DNA from: Altererythrobacter xiamenensis
GTDB lineage: Bacteria; Pseudomonadota; Alphaproteobacteria; Sphingomonadales; Sphingomonadaceae
Assembly (NCBI GenBank): GCA_945906905.1
Contig: CAMDSM010000002.1
Location: forward strand, 1-33,842
Direction of reading: 5' to 3'
DNA length: 33,842 nt
Below the pieces are notes generated by a model that saw only the letters and a list, made by a program, of their open reading frames with translations, did not search any database and had not been told where the DNA came from. The position numbers and the translations under genes are program-made. Below, piece after piece: positions 30,410 to 33,842 of this stretch; the stretch's first letter is position 1; each line of letters starts with the position of its first letter.

Positions 30410-32224
30410 ATGGGCTCCACCGCTTCTCCAGACCTCATTGCCCCTGCAACCGCACATGCCGCGCTGCGCCATGTGTTTGGCTTCGAGCATTTTCGCGGCG
30501 TGCAGGAACAGGTAGTGGCGCGGGTGCTGGCGGGGCAATCGGCGCTGGCGATCATGCCCACGGGCGCGGGAAAATCGCTGACCTATCAGCTGCCCGCCAC
30601 GCTGCTGGAGGGCACCTGCGTGGTGATATCGCCGCTGATCGCGCTGATGCACGATCAGCTGCGCGCCGCCCGCGCCAACGGCATTGCCGCCGCCGCGCTC
30701 ACCAGCGTCGATGCCGATTGGCGCGAGACAGTCGACGCCTTCCGCGCTGGGCAGCTCGATCTGCTTTATGTTGCCCCTGAACGCGCCAGCCAGCCAGCCT
30801 TCCGCGAGCTGCTGGAGCAGGGCCGAATCGCCCTGTTCGCGGTGGACGAGGCGCATTGTGTATCCGAATGGGGCCACGATTTCCGCCCCGACTATCGCTT
30901 GCTGCGCCCGCTTCTGGATACCTTCGCCGAAGTGCCCCGCCTGGCGCTGACCGCCACCGCTGATGCCCATACCCGTGCCGATATCCTTCACCAGCTGGGT
31001 ATTCCTGAAGCCGGGATGGTGGTGGCAGGTTTTGACCGCCCCAATATCAGCTATGCCATTCGCCCGCGCGATGGCGCCTTGCAGCAATTGAAGCGCCTGT
31101 TGGCCGAGCAGCCCGGCCCCGGCATCATCTACGCCCAGACCCGCGCGCAGGTGGAGCGGCTGGCCGAGCAGCTGAGCGCGGGCGGGCGCAGCGTCTTGCC
31201 TTATCACGCCGGGCTCGATCCGCAGGTCCGCTCAGCCAATCAGGCAGCTTTTGTGGCGAGCGAGGACATGGTGATGGTCGCCACGGTGGCTTTCGGCATG
31301 GGGATCGACAAACCCGATGTGCGGTTTGTCGCCCATGCCGGCACCCCCAAGTCGATCGAGGCTTATTATCAGGAAACCGGCCGCGCGGGCCGCGATGGCG
31401 ATCCGGCGACGGCGGTGATGCTGTGGGGCGCCGACGACTTCGCCCGCGCCCGCAGCCGTCTGTCCGAAGTGGAGGAGCACCGCCGCGCGGGCGAACGCAC
31501 CCGGCTCGATGCGCTGGCCGCACTGGTCGAAACCGCCGGCTGCCGCCGCGCAATCCTGCTGCGCCATTTCGGCGAGGATCCGCCAGCCTCCTGTGGCAAT
31601 TGCGACAACTGCCTTGAGGCCCCCGGCGTGACCGACGCCACCGAGGCGGCGCGCAAGCTGCTCTCGGCGGTCTTTCGCACCGGGCAGAGCTTCGGTCTGG
31701 GCCATCTGGAAAAAGTGCTCACCGGGGTGTCGGACGAACGGGTGCTGCAACGCGGGCACGACAAGCTCAGCGTGTTCGGGATCATGGACAGCGTTGAGGC
31801 CGCGGTTTTGCGCGGTCTGGCCCGGGCACTGCAGGCGCGCGGCACGCTGGTGGTTACCGAGCATGGCGGTCTGGCGCTGGGCGGCGATGCCAAGGCGATC
31901 CTCAAGGGCGATCTACCGGTGCTGATCGTGGTCCCGCCAAAACGCGAATCTGGGCGCGAGACTGGCCGCAAGCGGCGTGCGGGCACTACCGCCGTGCTCA
32001 ACCCGGAAAATGATCCGTTGTTCGAAGCCTTGCGCGCGCTGCGCCGCGAGCTGGCCAAAGAGGCAGCCGTGCCGCCCTATGTCGTGTTCCACGATGCCAC
32101 CTTGCGCGACATGGCCCATGCCCGGCCGACCACGCTGGAGCAGCTGGGCGCGATCCCCGGCATTGGGGCGAAAAAGCTCGAAGCATACGGTGAGGCATTT
32201 CTGCGGGCAATTCGCCAGCACTGA
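30410..32224 (+). CDS. recQ: ATP-dependent DNA helicase RecQ
   Basis: MPTGAGKSLTYQLPATLL, FAVDEAHCVSEWGHDFRPDY, YYQETGRAGRDGDPA, zinc motif CGNCDNCL, C-terminal HRDC domain. Confidence 0.96.
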   Translation: MGSTASPDLIAPATAHAALRHVFGFEHFRGVQEQVVARVLAGQSALAIMPTGAGKSLTYQLPATLLEGTCVVISPLIALMHDQLRAARANGIAAAALTSVDADWRETVDAFRAGQLDLLYVAPERASQPAFRELLEQGRIALFAVDEAHCVSEWGHDFRPDYRLLRPLLDTFAEVPRLALTATADAHTRADILHQLGIPEAGMVVAGFDRPNISYAIRPRDGALQQLKRLLAEQPGPGIIYAQTRAQVERLAEQLSAGGRSVLPYHAGLDPQVRSANQAAFVASEDMVMVATVAFGMGIDKPDVRFVAHAGTPKSIEAYYQETGRAGRDGDPATAVMLWGADDFARARSRLSEVEEHRRAGERTRLDALAALVETAGCRRAILLRHFGEDPPASCGNCDNCLEAPGVTDATEAARKLLSAVFRTGQSFGLGHLEKVLTGVSDERVLQRGHDKLSVFGIMDSVEAAVLRGLARALQARGTLVVTEHGGLALGGDAKAILKGDLPVLIVVPPKRESGRETGRKRRAGTTAVLNPENDPLFEALRALRRELAKEAAVPPYVVFHDATLRDMAHARPTTLEQLGAIPGIGAKKLEAYGEAFLRAIRQH

Positions 32225-32252
32225 TACCACTTGCAATGGCCACCAAATCACG

Positions 32253-32272
32253 TAAATATGATATCATATTTA
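32253..32272. promoter_or_regulatory. Perfect 20-bp AT-rich palindrome, candidate operator for the SPFH-RHH operon
   Basis: TAAATATGATATCATATTTA equals its own reverse complement; an extra TATATCA half-site follows (32271-32277). Lies in the ~70-bp recQ/SPFH gap, 20 nt before the SPFH start. Confidence 0.65.
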
Positions 32273-32292
32273 TATCAGATGGAGGGTATGGC

Positions 32293-33204
32293 ATGGCCGA
32301 AATTTCCAATGGCATGAACATCAGTCAGGAACGGCCCGCGCGCACGTTCAGCGGCTATGTGATGGCCGGTGTGATCCTTTTGGTGCTGGGGTTGATCGTC
32401 ACGGCATTTGTGCAGTTCTTCAGCGGCCCGATGAAAGACCCGGACGCGGGCAGGTTGGTGGTCAGTCTCATCGTCCTGATTCTGCTCGAACTGCTGCTGT
32501 TCAGCGGCTTTTACATGATCCAGCCCAACCAGGGCCGGGCGATCACGCTGTTCGGATCCTATCGCGGCACCGATCGCACCACCGGCCTGCGCTGGGTGTG
32601 GTTCTGGATGGGCAAGACCAAGATCTCGATGCGCGCCAACAACCTCATCTCCGACAAGATCAAGGTCAACGATCTGCGCGGCAATCCCATTGAAATGGCC
32701 GCCCAAGTAGTGTGGCGCGTGGTCGATACAGCGCAGGCCTTGTATGATGTCGATGACTACAAGGCCTTCGTCATGGTCCAGATTGAGGCGGCAGTGCGGA
32801 CCATCGGCTCGCGCTACCCCTATGACGATTTCGCCCATGCCGAAGTGACCTTGCGCGGGAACCACGATCAGGTTGGGGCGGAATTGCGCACAGAACTGAT
32901 CGCCCGGTTGCAAACCGCCGGGATCACGGTCGACGAATGCGGCTTTACGCACCTGGCCTATGCCCAGGAAATCGCCGGGGCCATGCTGCGCCGCCAGCAG
33001 GCCGAAGCGGTGGTCGCCGCGCGCAAGACCATGGTCGAAGGCGCGGTTGGCATGGTGGAAATGGCGCTGGAGCTGCTCAGCGCCAAGAACGTGGTTCATC
33101 TGGACGATGAACGGCGCGCGGCCATGGTCAGCAATCTGATGGTGGTGCTGTGTGGTGACCGCGACACCCAGCCCGTGGTCAATGCTGGATCGCTGTATCA
33201 GTAA
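32293..33204 (+). CDS. SPFH domain-containing membrane protein
   Basis: Two N-terminal TM helices, then [33 protein letters not shown]...[64 protein letters not shown]. Start at ATG 32293 (GGAGGG upstream). Confidence 0.9.
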   Translation: MAEISNGMNISQERPARTFSGYVMAGVILLVLGLIVTAFVQFFSGPMKDPDAGRLVVSLIVLILLELLLFSGFYMIQPNQGRAITLFGSYRGTDRTTGLRWVWFWMGKTKISMRANNLISDKIKVNDLRGNPIEMAAQVVWRVVDTAQALYDVDDYKAFVMVQIEAAVRTIGSRYPYDDFAHAEVTLRGNHDQVGAELRTELIARLQTAGITVDECGFTHLAYAQEIAGAMLRRQQAEAVVAARKTMVEGAVGMVEMALELLSAKNVVHLDDERRAAMVSNLMVVLCGDRDTQPVVNAGSLYQ

Positions 33205-33216
33205 GGCGGACGCGGC

Positions 33217-33456
33217 GTGCCACTTCCTCCTAAGCCGAATCTGGCGAAAAAAGCCTTCCCGTTGCGGATAGACCAGCCACTGTATGACGCGGTGGAACGG
33301 CTTGCTGCAGCAGACCTTCGTTCGGTAAACGCCGAATTGGAGGTGCTGCTGCGCGAGGCGCTGGGGCGGCGCGGGATCAGGGTTGCAGTGGGCGAACGCG
33401 CGCCGCGTGGACGACCGCCGAAAGGTGGGGCACCGAAGGGGGAAGTAACGCAGTGA
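33217..33456 (+). CDS. Arc-like ribbon-helix-helix DNA-binding protein
   Basis: AKKAFPLRIDQPLYDAVERLAAADLRSVNAELEVLLREALGRRG fits the RHH pattern (beta strand FPLRI, then two helices with RSVNAELEVLL); basic C-terminal tail. GTG start. Confidence 0.8.
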   Translation: MPLPPKPNLAKKAFPLRIDQPLYDAVERLAAADLRSVNAELEVLLREALGRRGIRVAVGERAPRGRPPKGGAPKGEVTQ

Positions 33457-33842
33457 AATTCGGCATTTTTGACCATGTTGACGATAGCGGCCTGCCCTTA
33501 GCCGATCACTATGCCGCGCGGCTGGAGATGGTGGCGGCCTATGAGCGGGCGGGGTTCCAAGCCTATCACGTGGCCGAACATCACGGCACGCCTCTTGGCT
33601 CTGCGCCGTCACCAGCGGTCTATCTGGCCGCGGTCAGCCAGCGCACCACCTCGCTCAGGTTTGGCCCGCTGGTGTTCTTGTTGCCGCTGTATCATCCGCT
33701 GCGCCTGATCGAGGAGATCGCCATGCTCGATGCCTTGTCGGGCGGGCGGCTGGAATTTGGCTATGGCCGCGGCATCTCGCCGATCGAGATGGGCTTTTAC
33801 GGCGTCGATATGACCGAGCAGGCCGATCGCGCCGCCGAAACG
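33453..33842 (+). CDS. LLM class flavin-dependent oxidoreductase (luciferase-like), 3' end outside window
   Basis: Hand translation from GTG 33453: MKFGIFDHVDDSGLPLADHYAARLEMVAAYERAGFQAYHVAEHHGTPLGSAPSPAVYLAAVSQRTTSLRFGPLVFLLPLYHPLRLIEEIAMLDALSGGRLEFGYGRGISPIEMGFYG. Overlaps the RHH stop (GTGA). Absent from the ORF track because it runs off the edge. Confidence 0.93.
   Translation, partial: MKFGIFDHVDDSGLPLADHYAARLEMVAAYERAGFQAYHVAEHHGTPLGSAPSPAVYLAAVSQRTTSLRFGPLVFLLPLYHPLRLIEEIAMLDALSGGRLEFGYGRGISPIEMGFYGVDMTEQADRAAET

Overview
This is a GC-rich chromosomal window, probably from an alphaproteobacterium of the Sphingomonadales/Erythrobacteraceae type (inferred from gene content and order, not tested). 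Most of it is core or housekeeping: an IorB-like molybdopterin hydroxylase (partial at the left edge), Mrp/ApbC, HflK-HflC, a Do-family protease, RNase D-LptC-LptA, uracil-DNA glycosylase, a TauD/TfdA dioxygenase, an M13 peptidase, an MsbA-like ABC exporter, PHA depolymerase, DUF4126, an exosortase-A-associated O-glycosylation ligase and glycosyltransferase, GltB-GltD, UppP, RecQ, an SPFH protein, a ribbon-helix-helix protein and an LLM flavin oxidoreductase (partial at the right edge). I saw no rRNA, tRNA, CRISPR array or transposase. The supplied ORF track misses three coding regions: both edge-truncated genes and a 57-aa ORF in the exosortase-associated locus. The places most worth a second look are: (1) the SPFH / RHH / LLM cluster preceded by a perfect 20-bp AT-rich palindrome; (2) the exosortase-A-associated locus with its 57-aa ORF and a 656-aa acidic, probably disordered membrane protein abutting the glycosyltransferase; (3) a scar near 7360 where two divergent genes both appear to have lost their 5' ends, just downstream of lptA; (4) three adjacent Ala/Glu-rich mini-lipoproteins, one built on an 11-residue repeat; (5) two near-consensus PhaR-type operators upstream of phaZ. 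Nothing was run computationally; all calls come from reading the sequence and the supplied translations.
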